From assembly GCF_900112895.1 (NCBI RefSeq), contig NZ_FONL01000011.1:18024-82023 (forward strand): DNA of 64,000 bases. The letters are read 5' to 3'. Source of the stretch: Succiniclasticum ruminis DSM 9236 (GTDB lineage Bacteria > Bacillota > Negativicutes > Acidaminococcales > Acidaminococcaceae). Position numbers and translations under genes: made by a program. The notes beneath the pieces were generated by a model. It was not told the DNA's origin, did not search any database, and saw only the letters and a program-made list of their open reading frames with translations. Below, in pieces: positions 55,204-63,902 of this stretch. How positions within the stretch are numbered: the stretch's first letter is position 1; every line of letters starts with the position of its first letter.

Positions 55204-55280
55204 AAAGATCCTCGATAATCAAAAATTACTTGATTAATGTCAATAGCTTATGACATACAATAGCTATCACGCATAATTCG

Positions 55281-55308
55281 CGTAATTGAAGATACGTAAT
55301 TGAAAATA
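55281..55308. repeat. tandem 14-bp repeat upstream of the acyltransferase
   Basis: CGTAATTGAAGATA (55281-55294) is followed directly by CGTAATTGAAAATA (55295-55308), 13 of 14 bases alike, in an AT-rich region about 80 bp upstream of the minus-strand start codon. Confidence 0.6.
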
Positions 55309-55359
55309 CATTCTTGAAAATCAACGACTACTATTATATCAGACTTTGTAAAGCAATAC

Positions 55360-55395
55360 AAAAAAATCCGGCTGCGAATATGGCACAGCCGGATT
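55360..55395 (-). terminator. terminator of hsp20
   Basis: Stem AATCCGGCTG/CAGCCGGATT (55365-55374 with 55386-55395). Read on the minus strand it is followed by a T-run (the A-run at 55360-55366). Confidence 0.88.
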
Positions 55396-55433
55396 ACATG
55401 TTTTAAGGAAGATTTACAAAAGCTTTGGGTCCG

Positions 55434-55892
55434 TTATCCTTCAATCGCGATGTACTTCTTGCCCTCCACAGCCTTCGGATCTTTCTTGGGGATGTTCAGC
55501 CGCAGGGTGCCGTCCTCGAACTTCGCCTTGATATCTTCCACCGTGATGGCCGGACCTACGTAGAAGCTGCGGGAGCAGGTGCCGCTGTACCGTTCCTGGC
55601 GGATATACTTGCCGGCCTCATCTTTTTCATCCTTGTCCAGGGACTTGGCGGCGGTGATGGTCATGTAACCGTCCTCCAGCTGGACCTGGATGCCTTCTTT
55701 CTTGAAGCCCGGCAGGTCTACGATCACATCATAGCTGTCTTTGTTTTCACGGATGTCCGTTTTCATAATGTTGGCAGCATGCTTGCCATACAGCGGGGAT
55801 TGGCTCTTGCCAAAGAAGGCGGGATTCATCAGGCCGCTGTCATTCATCCAGTCATCAAATAAGTTTTCTCCAAAAATGCTCGGTAACATCAT
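55434..55892 (-). CDS. small heat-shock protein Hsp20
   Basis: 152 residues; alpha-crystallin domain (about 40-140): IMKTDIRENKDSYDVIVDLPGFKKE, VQLEDGYMTITAAKS, and the conserved AKFEDGTLRLNIPKK, with an I-x-I motif (IAI) at the C-terminus for oligomer packing. ATP-independent holdase in the cytoplasm. GGAGG precedes ATG at 55892 on the minus strand. Regulated by HrcA (see CIRCE). Confidence 0.96.
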   Translation of the reverse strand: MMLPSIFGENLFDDWMNDSGLMNPAFFGKSQSPLYGKHAANIMKTDIRENKDSYDVIVDLPGFKKEGIQVQLEDGYMTITAAKSLDKDEKDEAGKYIRQERYSGTCSRSFYVGPAITVEDIKAKFEDGTLRLNIPKKDPKAVEGKKYIAIEG

Positions 55893-56017
55893 AAGTCATT
55901 CCTCCATTCGTTGTGGAAACGGCTTCGCGCCGCAGCCACGATATAATAATTAAAATTTTGATAAAGTTTGGAAGCAACTCAACAGGCATTGACCTTTTGA
56001 CTTTTGCCTCTAAGCAT

Positions 56018-56046
56018 ACTATAGCACTACTTGTTAGCACTGTCAA
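56018..56046 (-). promoter_or_regulatory. sigma-A promoter of hsp20
   Basis: On the minus strand: TTGACA (56046-56041), 17-nt spacer, TATAGT (56023-56018). The -35 overlaps CIRCE. Confidence 0.9.
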
Positions 56047-56060
56047 GAGTTGAGTGCTAA
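56034..56060. promoter_or_regulatory. CIRCE operator (HrcA site)
   Basis: TTAGCACTG (56034-56042), 9-nt spacer, GAGTGCTAA (56052-56060). It matches the CIRCE consensus with a single base difference in the left arm. HrcA repression of hsp20 follows from known biology. Confidence 0.95.
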
Positions 56061-56383
56061 ATTTTTTTAAATTTATCTTCCCTCTGTAATTTGATTACCG
56101 GGGCACACCCTAAAACATGAAAATAATTACGATTCATGTGAAAAGAGTATGGATTTTGTACAAAAATAGTATATAATATAATGTTGAACAGTATTGGTTC
56201 CATTTGCCGGTCTGTTCGCCATTGAAGGGGGGAAACTCTCATTAGGCGGAACTCCTGTTTATACGCATTCTGAAGATTGCAGAAGAAGCTCTCATCTGGC
56301 AGGCGCTGTTATATTTTCGGAATTGGGCAACGTAACTTTCATCAGGTTACGGGCTGTCTTTATTATATATATTGAGGTGCTCT
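56061..56383 (+). promoter_or_regulatory. long regulatory region before the activase gene
   Basis: 323 bp without a gene. An inverted repeat ACATGAA-N11-TTCATGT (56115-56121 with 56133-56139) lies upstream of overlapping TATAAT boxes at 56172-56177 and 56177-56182. The -35 is uncertain (TTGTAC at 56156-56161 is 15 nt from the second box). The leader of about 200 nt has a small hairpin CGTAAC/GTTACG (56331-56336 with 56346-56351). Confidence 0.5.
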
Positions 56384-59300
56384 ATGACTGACAATTTCAA
56401 ATCGCAGGCCACGATCGATACAGCCAGGCTGCAAAGCGGCGCTGTGCCGGTTGAAAGTTCTGCGTCCTGCAAAGTGGGCATTGATATCGGATCTACGACC
56501 ATTAAAGTAGTCGTGCTGGACTCCAATGAAAAACTTGTCTACAAGAAATATGCCCGCCACTTTTCCGACATTCCCACAGCACTGGTGACCAACCTTACTG
56601 AACTGCGTAATGTGTTGGTCTCGCTGAACGGCGCGGCGGCCGGAACTGATGAAGACGTGCTCTCCAACATGCGTTTCCGTTTCGCCCTCACCGGTTCTGC
56701 CGGCATGGGTATTGCCCAACGGCTGCAGCTGCCCTTTGTACAGGAAGTTATCGCGGCGGCAACGGCAGTGAAAAAACTGATTCCCCAGACCGATACTATG
56801 GTGGAACTGGGAGGCGAAGACGCCAAGATCATGTACTTCGGCAGCGCGCCGGAAGAACGCATGAATGGCGTGTGCGCCGGAGGCACCGGCGCCTTCATCG
56901 ACCACATGGCGGCTCTTCTGAATACGGATGCCAAAGGTCTTAATGACCTGGCGGCCAATGCGAAACGCATCTATACCATCGCCTCCCGCTGCGGCGTATT
57001 TGCCAAAACGGACATCCAGGCGCTGATGAACGACGGCGCTTCCAAAGAAGACATCGCCAAGTCCATCTTCCAGGCGGTGGTGAACCAGACCATCGGCAAC
57101 CTTGCCCAGGGACGGGAAATCACAGGCAACGTGGCCTTCCTGGGCGGCCCCCTGTATTTCCTTCCGGAACTGAAGAAACGTTTCGTCGAAACGTTGAAGA
57201 TGGCCCCGGAAAAAGTGGTCAACGTGGAAGACGGCGCTTACTTTGTGGCTGTGGGCGCAGCCCTTTCCGAAGAGACCAAAGAACTGGGATTCAAAGACCT
57301 GACCGCCAATCTGGACAAGGCGGAAGCCGGTCACGGTATCACCCGGGACGAACGGCTGGCCCTGTTCCGCAGCGCGGCGGAATATGACGCTTTCATAGAA
57401 CGTCACAACAAAGATAAAGTAAAACGCGGTGATCTGGCTGCTTATGCGGGTCCCGTTTACGTGGGCATCGATGCCGGTTCCACCACTACCAAAATCGTGG
57501 CCATCGGCAGCGACAAAGAAATTTTATACACGGATTACGGCAGCAACCAGGGTTCTCCCCTGAAGATTGTCATTAAGGAACTGACGGGCCTTTATAAAGC
57601 CATGCCGGAGAAGGCATACATTGCCGGCTGCCTCACCACCGGCTACGGGGAGAAAATCGTAAAAGCGGCCCTCCATGCTGACGCTGGAGAAGTGGAGACT
57701 TTTGCCCACTACCGTGCCGCTTATGAATTCTGCCCGGAAGTAACCTGCGTGCTGGATATCGGCGGACAGGACATGAAATGTTTCCAGATCCATAACGGGA
57801 ATATCGGAAAGATCACCCTGAACGAAGCCTGTTCCGCAGGCTGCGGCTCCTTTATCGAAAACTTTGCCCAGGGCCTGGGCATGACCGCCGCGAAATTCGC
57901 GGACAGGGCCATGGACAGCAAGACCCCTGTGGACCTGGGGACACGCTGCACTGTATTCATGAACTCACGGGTGAAGCAGGCCCAGAAGGAAGGGGCGCCC
58001 CTGGCGGATATTTCCGCAGGCATCGGCCTTTCCGTAATCAAGAACGCCCTGTTCAAGGTTATGCAGTTAAAAGACACCCGGGAACTGGGCGACCACATTG
58101 TGGTGCAGGGCGGCACCTTCTATAACAATGCTGTGCTGCGCAACATGGAAAAGCTGTTGGAAAGGGACGTCATCCGTCCGGACATAGCCGGTCTGATGGG
58201 TGCTTACGGCGCCGCCATCCTGTCACTGGAACAGCACGAAGCGGAACCGGATCACCGTTCCACGCTTCTCAAAGCCAAAGACCTGGAAAACTTCACCGTC
58301 ACCACAAAATCTTACCGCTGCAACGGCTGCGGCAACCACTGCCTGGTGACCATGCAGACATTCCCCGACGGGGGCCGCTACTTTACCGGCAACCGCTGCG
58401 AACGGGGGGAGGGCAAGCCGAAAAATACCAACAAGGCGCCTAACATTTACGAATACAAGTATCAGCGTCTTTTCAATTATCCTAACGTAATCGACCCGGT
58501 TGCCCAGGGCGTCGCTGCTGCCAGAAACAGTCAGCGTAATCAGAAGGCGAACCCGCCCCGGGGACGTATCGGTATCCCGCGGGTATTGAACATGTACGAG
58601 GATTTCCCTTTCTGGGCCACTTTCTTCAACAAATTAGGGTATGAAGTGGTGCTTTCGGGTAAATCCACCCCCATGATTTACTACAAAGGCATGTCCACCA
58701 TTCCGTCCGATTCCCTGTGTTATCCGGCCAAGCTGGTTCACGGGCACGTCATGGATCTGGTGGAAAAGGGCGTAAAGAAAATCTTCTACCCCTGCATGCC
58801 CTATAACATGGAAGACGAGGTAAACCACACCGGCAACCACTATAATTGCCCGGTGGTGGCATCCTATGCGGAAAATATCCGCAACAACATGGACGTGCTG
58901 CGGAACGAGAACATCAAGTTCATGGAGCCCTTCCTGCCTATCAACGACCCCGGCAAGATGCTGCTTCGCCTTACCGAAGCTTTCAAAGACGAGAACATTA
59001 AGCAGAGCGAACTGAAAGAAGCCATGGAAGCGGGCTATAAAGAACTGGAGCACTACCGGGAGGACGTACGCCAAAAAGGTGCGGAGATCCTTAAGGAAGC
59101 CAGGGAAAAGAACCTGCCCGTCATCCTGCTGGTAGGCCGGCCGTACCATTTGGATCCGGAGATCAACCACGGCATTCCGGAGATGATCCAGTCCTATAAT
59201 CTGGCCATCGTATCGGAAGATTCGGTGTACCATATGGACACGCCCAAAGACGAACTGTCCATCGTGAACCAGTGGAGCTATCACGCAAGGCTGTACCATG

Positions 59301-60787
59301 CGGCCAGCTTCGCGGCATCCCATCCCGAGATTAACCTGATCCAGCTCAGCTCCTTTGGCTGCGGTCTGGATGCGATTACCACCAACCAGGTGCGGGAGAT
59401 CATGGAAGGGCACCAGCGTCTCTACACCATGATCAAACTGGACGAAGTCAGCAATCTGGGGGCGGCGCGGATCCGTCTGCGTTCCCTGCTGGCAGTACTC
59501 AGCCGGCGGCATGTGCCCGGCTACCAGCCCATCGTCATGCCGGAACGGCCGTATTTCACTCACGATTGCAAAGAGACCCACACCATCCTGGTGCCTCAGA
59601 TGGCTCCCATCCATTTCGAACTCATCACCCATGTGCTGGGCAGGTACGGCTACCGGGTAGTTATCCCGGAAACCCCCAAAGAGGATTCTATCAACATGGG
59701 GTTGCAGTATGTACAGAATGACATGTGCTACCCGGCTATTGTGGTCATCGGCCAGATGTTGCAGGCCATTAAAAGCGGCCAGTGCGACCCGGACCACACC
59801 AGCATCATGATGTTCCAGACCTGTGGCGCCTGCCGGGCCACCAACTATATGAACCTGCTGCGGAGGGCCCTGCGGAACGCGGGCTATCCCCAGGTGCCGG
59901 TGTTTGCCTGCTGGGGCCTGGAGCAGGATGCCTTCCGGCTGAATGCATCGGGTTTCAAGGACGTGGCAAAAGCGGTGGTCTACGGGGACCTGCTGCAGAA
60001 CGTTACCAACCGGATGCGGCCCTATGAGCTGGTTCCCGGTTCTACAGACAAACTCTTTGCCAAATGGATGAAAATCGTAAAAGACGAACTAGACCACGGC
60101 AACTTCCTGAAATACCGCCAGACCATCCAGGAACTGGTGAAAGATTTTGACGCCATCCCCCTGGTGCCCAACCTGTGGAAACCGAAAGTGGGTGTGGTTG
60201 GCGAGATTCTGGTAGAATACCACCCGGTGGCCAACAACCATCTGGAAGAAGTGCTGGCCCGGGAAGGGGCGGAAGTAGTCATGCCGGAACTGGCCAACTT
60301 CCTGTTGTATATGGCTTTTGACGGCATCACGCGGCACGACATCCTGGACGGCAGCTGGCTGAACAAGGTGGGGGCCCAGATGTTCATCAAGGTGGCGGAT
60401 TTCTTCATGAGCCCCATGCGGAAGGCTCTTGAGAAATCGGAACATTTTACCGCCCCGGTGTCAATTTACAAAGTGGCGGAACTGGCGGCGCAGCACGTGT
60501 CCCTGGGAAATATGGCCGGGGAAGGCTGGCTGTTGCCCGGCGAAATGACCAAGCTGATGGAAGAGGGCGTGCGGAACGTGGTCTGCCTGCAGCCCTGGGC
60601 GTGCCTGCCCAATCATATTCTGGGCAAAGGCGTGTTCCGGGAAATCCGCCGCAGCTATGAAGATGCTAATCTGGTAGCCATGGACTGCGATCCCGGGGCC
60701 AGCGAGGTAAATCAGCTCAACCGCCTGAAACTGATGCTGAGCGTGGCGAAGGAAAAATGCCCGGAAGGGATGATAATGGAAGGGTAA
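56384..60787 (+). CDS. large 2-hydroxyacyl-CoA dehydratase activase-type protein
   Basis: 1467 residues. Two BadF/HgdC-type ATPase domains: the first from about 29 (CKVGIDIGSTTIKVVVLD; CAGGTGAFIDHMA; ASRCGVFAKT) and the second from about 358 (VGIDAGSTTTKIVAI; CSAGCGSFIENFA; GTRCTVFMN). The paired cysteines in each match those binding a [4Fe-4S] cluster in HgdC. A Cys-rich link (NGCGNHC, GNRCERGEG) lies near 647-680. From about 727 a DUF2229/HgdB-like region follows (GRIGIPRVLNMYEDFPFW; LVGRPYHLDPEINHGIPE). Known activases drive electrons into 2-hydroxyacyl-CoA dehydratases; the role of this long form is unproven. ATG 56384 follows GAGGTG. Confidence 0.92.
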   Translation: MTDNFKSQATIDTARLQSGAVPVESSASCKVGIDIGSTTIKVVVLDSNEKLVYKKYARHFSDIPTALVTNLTELRNVLVSLNGAAAGTDEDVLSNMRFRFALTGSAGMGIAQRLQLPFVQEVIAAATAVKKLIPQTDTMVELGGEDAKIMYFGSAPEERMNGVCAGGTGAFIDHMAALLNTDAKGLNDLAANAKRIYTIASRCGVFAKTDIQALMNDGASKEDIAKSIFQAVVNQTIGNLAQGREITGNVAFLGGPLYFLPELKKRFVETLKMAPEKVVNVEDGAYFVAVGAALSEETKELGFKDLTANLDKAEAGHGITRDERLALFRSAAEYDAFIERHNKDKVKRGDLAAYAGPVYVGIDAGSTTTKIVAIGSDKEILYTDYGSNQGSPLKIVIKELTGLYKAMPEKAYIAGCLTTGYGEKIVKAALHADAGEVETFAHYRAAYEFCPEVTCVLDIGGQDMKCFQIHNGNIGKITLNEACSAGCGSFIENFAQGLGMTAAKFADRAMDSKTPVDLGTRCTVFMNSRVKQAQKEGAPLADISAGIGLSVIKNALFKVMQLKDTRELGDHIVVQGGTFYNNAVLRNMEKLLERDVIRPDIAGLMGAYGAAILSLEQHEAEPDHRSTLLKAKDLENFTVTTKSYRCNGCGNHCLVTMQTFPDGGRYFTGNRCERGEGKPKNTNKAPNIYEYKYQRLFNYPNVIDPVAQGVAAARNSQRNQKANPPRGRIGIPRVLNMYEDFPFWATFFNKLGYEVVLSGKSTPMIYYKGMSTIPSDSLCYPAKLVHGHVMDLVEKGVKKIFYPCMPYNMEDEVNHTGNHYNCPVVASYAENIRNNMDVLRNENIKFMEPFLPINDPGKMLLRLTEAFKDENIKQSELKEAMEAGYKELEHYREDVRQKGAEILKEAREKNLPVILLVGRPYHLDPEINHGIPEMIQSYNLAIVSEDSVYHMDTPKDELSIVNQWSYHARLYHAASFAASHPEINLIQLSSFGCGLDAITTNQVREIMEGHQRLYTMIKLDEVSNLGAARIRLRSLLAVLSRRHVPGYQPIVMPERPYFTHDCKETHTILVPQMAPIHFELITHVLGRYGYRVVIPETPKEDSINMGLQYVQNDMCYPAIVVIGQMLQAIKSGQCDPDHTSIMMFQTCGACRATNYMNLLRRALRNAGYPQVPVFACWGLEQDAFRLNASGFKDVAKAVVYGDLLQNVTNRMRPYELVPGSTDKLFAKWMKIVKDELDHGNFLKYRQTIQELVKDFDAIPLVPNLWKPKVGVVGEILVEYHPVANNHLEEVLAREGAEVVMPELANFLLYMAFDGITRHDILDGSWLNKVGAQMFIKVADFFMSPMRKALEKSEHFTAPVSIYKVAELAAQHVSLGNMAGEGWLLPGEMTKLMEEGVRNVVCLQPWACLPNHILGKGVFREIRRSYEDANLVAMDCDPGASEVNQLNRLKLMLSVAKEKCPEGMIMEG

Positions 60788-60790
60788 ATT

Positions 60791-60824
60791 AAAAGCAGAA
60801 CGCATGGCAGCGTTCTGCTTTTTT
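60791..60824. terminator. bidirectional terminator after the activase
   Basis: Perfect 13-bp stem AAAAGCAGAACGC/GCGTTCTGCTTTT (60791-60803 with 60810-60822), T-run after and A-run before. It also serves the convergent minus-strand gene. Confidence 0.93.
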
Positions 60825-60881
60825 AATGAAAAACATAGTACTCTATTAAGAAAACAGCTCTTTCTGACGATAGGCCGGTTC

Positions 60882-61343
60882 TTATAACCGTATACCGATG
60901 TGTATAGCCGGACGGGCGTAGTAACGCCCATAATAAACGCCATAGGGATAACTGTAATAAGCTATGGGATGTCCCCACCATACAGAGCTGTAACCGTAGC
61001 GGTAGCGGTGGAACGGCAGCGGAGGCGGCAACGGCCGGTAGTAGTGGCGCAGCGGCAGGGAAGGCCGAACGTAAACTCTTGCGTGGGAGGGACGGACATA
61101 CACATGGGCTGACGATGGCCTGTCGTGGTGATAGCCGTTGGGCATGGAAGACATACGGCCCCCAACGGGTCCAAGCTGGCCATGGGCAGGTGTCATGCGT
61201 ACCCGGTTGTGTATGGGCGTATTCATCCTTTGGGAAGGAGACACGTGTATCCGCTGGCTGTTGAATGTTCCGGGAGGCGGGGCAGCGAAAGCGAAAGAGC
61301 AAATTGCTAATAACGCTGCGGTGGCAGCAAGAGTTTTTTTCAT
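60882..61343 (-). CDS. secreted His/Tyr/Arg/Pro-rich small protein
   Basis: 153 residues with a standard signal peptide (KKTLAATAALLAICSFAFA, then APPPG). The mature part is low-complexity, rich in His, Tyr, Arg, Pro, Ser and Met. It has a repeated VYVRPS motif (SSAHVYVRPSHARVYVRPS) and a Tyr-rich end (YSYPYGVYYGRYYARP). No family recognised; it may bind metals or wall polymers. ATG 61343 on the minus strand, preceded by AAAGGAGG. Confidence 0.72.
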   Translation of the reverse strand: MKKTLAATAALLAICSFAFAAPPPGTFNSQRIHVSPSQRMNTPIHNRVRMTPAHGQLGPVGGRMSSMPNGYHHDRPSSAHVYVRPSHARVYVRPSLPLRHYYRPLPPPLPFHRYRYGYSSVWWGHPIAYYSYPYGVYYGRYYARPAIHIGIRL

Positions 61344-61478
61344 GGCGTCCTCCTTTCGAACGGTGTACGTTCAGATAGTTGTATTTGTCAAACGTGACTT
61401 CTGGCCTGTAAAAGAGTTTTTTCTATAATTTAACTAATAATAACGTATAATTGTGACTTTCCCATGTCAGTTTTTATC

Positions 61479-61506
61479 TTGCATTTTTATATGAACCATG
61501 TATAAT
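61479..61506 (+). promoter_or_regulatory. promoter of the UDG-like gene
   Basis: TTGCAT (61479-61484), 16-nt spacer, TATAAT (61501-61506). It lies 45 bp before the ATG. Confidence 0.7.
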
Positions 61507-61550
61507 TTGAGAAAAAGCATACTATTTTGTTAGTGCGGGCAGGGAAAGAC

Positions 61551-62240
61551 ATGGACATCATAACCTTTATGAAACATTTGCATACATACCGCGCGCCACG
61601 GGTATTCAATCCCTGGCGGGAATATGAACCGGGGCTGGATATAAGCCCGGAAGCTCCGGAAATCCGCTATCATAACCTGCAACGGTATCTGGAGCTTCGT
61701 CTGCAGGCCCGCTATCTGTTTATTGCGGAAGGTCTGGGCTATCAGGGGGGCCGTTTTTCCGGCATGGCTATGACCAGTGAGCGGATCCTGCTGGGATACC
61801 ATCCGGAAGTCCGTCCGGAAGAAGTGCTGGGAGAGTGGGAGTACCGTCGTACCAGTAATCCTGATTCGCCATTGCTGAAGGGAACGCAAAAGACCATGGG
61901 ATTTAACGAACCCACGGCTACGGTTATGTGGGGGTGTCTCCACCGTCACCATCTGGGAACCTTTGACGCGGTGCTGTGGAATATCTTTCCCTTCCATCCC
62001 CACAAAGAGGAATGCCTGCTCACCAACCGTACCCCGGAAGGTAATGAATTAAATGTTGGAATCGTGTATGCGAAACAACTGTTAGAACTGCTGCCTCACG
62101 CAAAAGTTGTGGCCATCGGACAGAAGTCTGCAACCACCCTGCAAAAATTCGGTGTTCCCTGCAGCTGTGTGCCGCACCCGTCCATGGGCGGCGCCAATAA
62201 ATTTAAAGCGGCTATTGCGGAATTGTTTGAAAGAAAATAA
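61551..62240 (+). CDS. uracil-DNA glycosylase superfamily protein
   Basis: 229 residues. LFIAEGLGYQGGRFSGMAMT resembles the E-x-P-G-x-x-G-G-R-x-T-G phosphate/active-site motif of the UDG fold, and VPHPSMGGANKFKAA matches the histidine-containing DNA-binding loop near the C-terminus. It is a divergent branch, so uracil removal is unproven. ATG 61551 follows CAGGGAAAG; a TTG at 61527 would be too near the promoter. Confidence 0.8.
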   Translation: MDIITFMKHLHTYRAPRVFNPWREYEPGLDISPEAPEIRYHNLQRYLELRLQARYLFIAEGLGYQGGRFSGMAMTSERILLGYHPEVRPEEVLGEWEYRRTSNPDSPLLKGTQKTMGFNEPTATVMWGCLHRHHLGTFDAVLWNIFPFHPHKEECLLTNRTPEGNELNVGIVYAKQLLELLPHAKVVAIGQKSATTLQKFGVPCSCVPHPSMGGANKFKAAIAELFERK

Positions 62241-62275
62241 GGACCTGATGTGGTCCGCGAGCCATAGGAGCATAT

Positions 62276-63115
62276 ATGCCGGAAGAAAAAAAGTTAAGCG
62301 GTACAAAACAAAATATAACGTCGTTCTCTCCTCTTGCAGACCTTGCCCCTATGACCAAGAACCAGGTGATGGACCTGGCTATGGATTTAGGGAAGATACT
62401 GCTGAAAAGCGGGGCGGAAACCAGCCGGGTGGAAGATACCATGATGCGTTTCTGCCGCAGCTATGGTTATTACGACCTGAATGTATTTTGCACGCCGACA
62501 GTCATCATACTGGGGGACGAGAGCCCCCGGGGTAAGAGCCGTGTCTTCCGGGTGCGCTGGCGCGCCACAGATTTGGGACTGATCCGGGACGTAAATCAGT
62601 TTTCCTATAATTTCCGCCGCTGGAAGTTGGACTATGCGGGAGCCAAACGCTGGCTGCAGAGCCGGCTGGCCCGCTCTCATCCCTACGGCAATGCGGTGAT
62701 CTGCGTGGCTGCGGGGCTGGGCAGCGCCTGTTTTGCCATGCTGCTGGGTTCTGCCAGCGTCTATAATTTTATTGCGGCGTTCCTGACCGGTTTCATTGCC
62801 ATGACGTTGCTGAAGATGGTGAATAATTTCCATCCCACGCCGTTCTGGGAAAATTTCCTGGCCGGGTTTTCCATCGGCATTGTGGCCCAGACCTGTTGTC
62901 TGCTGTATCCCTACTGTACCATGGAAAACATAACGGTAGGTGCCCTGATGCCCTTTTTGCCGGGACTGGCCTTTACTAACGGAGTCCGGGACTACATGGC
63001 GGGGGACTTGCTCAGCGGCAACAGCCGTATTGCGGAAGCAGCCCTGTTTGCCATGTCTGTGGCCATCGGACTGGTTTTTGCATTGAAGGTATGGACCTGG
63101 GGAGGTCTGCCATGA
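62276..63115 (+). CDS. ThrE/YjjP-type exporter subunit
   Basis: 279 residues: a cytoplasmic N-terminal domain with the family motifs (ILLKSGAETSRVEDTMMRFCRSYGY; CTPTVIILGDE), then about five membrane helices. Homologues export threonine, serine or succinate-related acids as a two-part system with YjjB. It overlaps the next gene by 4 bp (ATGA), so the two form one transporter. Confidence 0.9.
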   Translation: MPEEKKLSGTKQNITSFSPLADLAPMTKNQVMDLAMDLGKILLKSGAETSRVEDTMMRFCRSYGYYDLNVFCTPTVIILGDESPRGKSRVFRVRWRATDLGLIRDVNQFSYNFRRWKLDYAGAKRWLQSRLARSHPYGNAVICVAAGLGSACFAMLLGSASVYNFIAAFLTGFIAMTLLKMVNNFHPTPFWENFLAGFSIGIVAQTCCLLYPYCTMENITVGALMPFLPGLAFTNGVRDYMAGDLLSGNSRIAEAALFAMSVAIGLVFALKVWTWGGLP

Positions 63116-63630
63116 TGCACTATTTGCAGGCCTTTGTGTTTGCTTTTCTGGCTACGGTAGCCTTCGGTGTTTTGTTCCAGGGACCGAAGCGGATCCTGTG
63201 GCGCAGCGGTCTCATCGGTGGTCTGGGCTGGGTGGTCTTTATCGGTCTGAAAGAAGTATTCTCCGTCCATTCCTTTTCCGCCAACTTTCTGGCTACGGTG
63301 ACGATTGCTCTGGCCAGTGAAATATTTGCCCGTATCTGGAGAGAGCCGACCACGGTCTTTGAGGTTCCGGCGATTATTCCGTTGGTGCCCGGGCTGGGCA
63401 TGTACAAAGGGATGAACTACATTTTGCAGGATTATGTCAGCTACGGCAGCGAGGTGCTGCTGGGGGCAGCCCTGGATGCCTGTGCCATCGCACTGGGCAT
63501 CATGATGGTGTCCGGCGTCTTCCGGGCCCTGAAGACGGGAAGCGACATGGCCCGCCAACGGCAGCAGGATCTGTTGGGAACGGCGGTATCCCCGGATCTG
63601 TATGTGACGGATCCGGAAGAAGAGGAGTAA
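63112..63630 (+). CDS. YjjB-type exporter subunit
   Basis: 172 residues, about four membrane helices; LFQGPKRILWRSGLIGGLGW and VPAIIPLVPGLGMYKGMNY are the YjjB/ThrE C-terminal motifs. It pairs with the gene before. I chose ATG 63112, with GGAGGT upstream at 63101-63106. Substrate unknown; amino acids or a dicarboxylate are plausible for a fermenter. Confidence 0.9.
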   Translation: MMHYLQAFVFAFLATVAFGVLFQGPKRILWRSGLIGGLGWVVFIGLKEVFSVHSFSANFLATVTIALASEIFARIWREPTTVFEVPAIIPLVPGLGMYKGMNYILQDYVSYGSEVLLGAALDACAIALGIMMVSGVFRALKTGSDMARQRQQDLLGTAVSPDLYVTDPEEEE

Positions 63631-63717
63631 AATAAATATTGCAGGCTGCGAAAAAGAGAGAAGCAATCAGTGATATGTTTGCGTATCTTTTCCGATGGCA
63701 CTGGCATTTGCGTATAA

Positions 63718-63745
63718 AAAAACTCCGGCAGAAACCGGAGTTTTT
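63718..63745 (+). terminator. terminator after yjjB
   Basis: AAAAACTCCGG/CCGGAGTTTTT stem (63718-63728 with 63735-63745) with T-run. Confidence 0.9.
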
Positions 63746-63834
63746 ATTATGGCTTTAGCTTGGGAGCCGAATCCCTCAAGGGGATTTGGCTCAAAAACCA
63801 CCTGCTACGCAGGTGGGATTAATGCTTAAGCAAA

Positions 63835-63902
63835 AGGGCAACATCCTTCTTGTATAATGATAGTGTTCAAGCCGTCACTAAAACAAGAAAGGATGTTGCC
63901 CT
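63835..63902 (+). promoter_or_regulatory. long inverted repeat sequestering the tnpA start
   Basis: Arm 63835-63853 pairs with 63883-63902 with a single unpaired base. The right arm includes the ribosome-binding site AAAGGA (63888-63893) and ends right before ATG 63903. TATAAT at 63853-63858 lies mostly in the loop, overlapping the left arm by one base. A transcript from outside would fold and hide the site; one starting in the loop would not. This fits the known self-protection of IS200-type elements. Confidence 0.75.

Noticed and set aside
54820..55237. Plus-strand open frames within the acyltransferase gene
   Set aside because: They are antisense to a well-supported membrane protein and show no family features.
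63764..63816. CRISPR-like repeats near the right edge
   Set aside because: The two palindromes differ in sequence and there is no repeat-spacer pattern. They are IS end hairpins.
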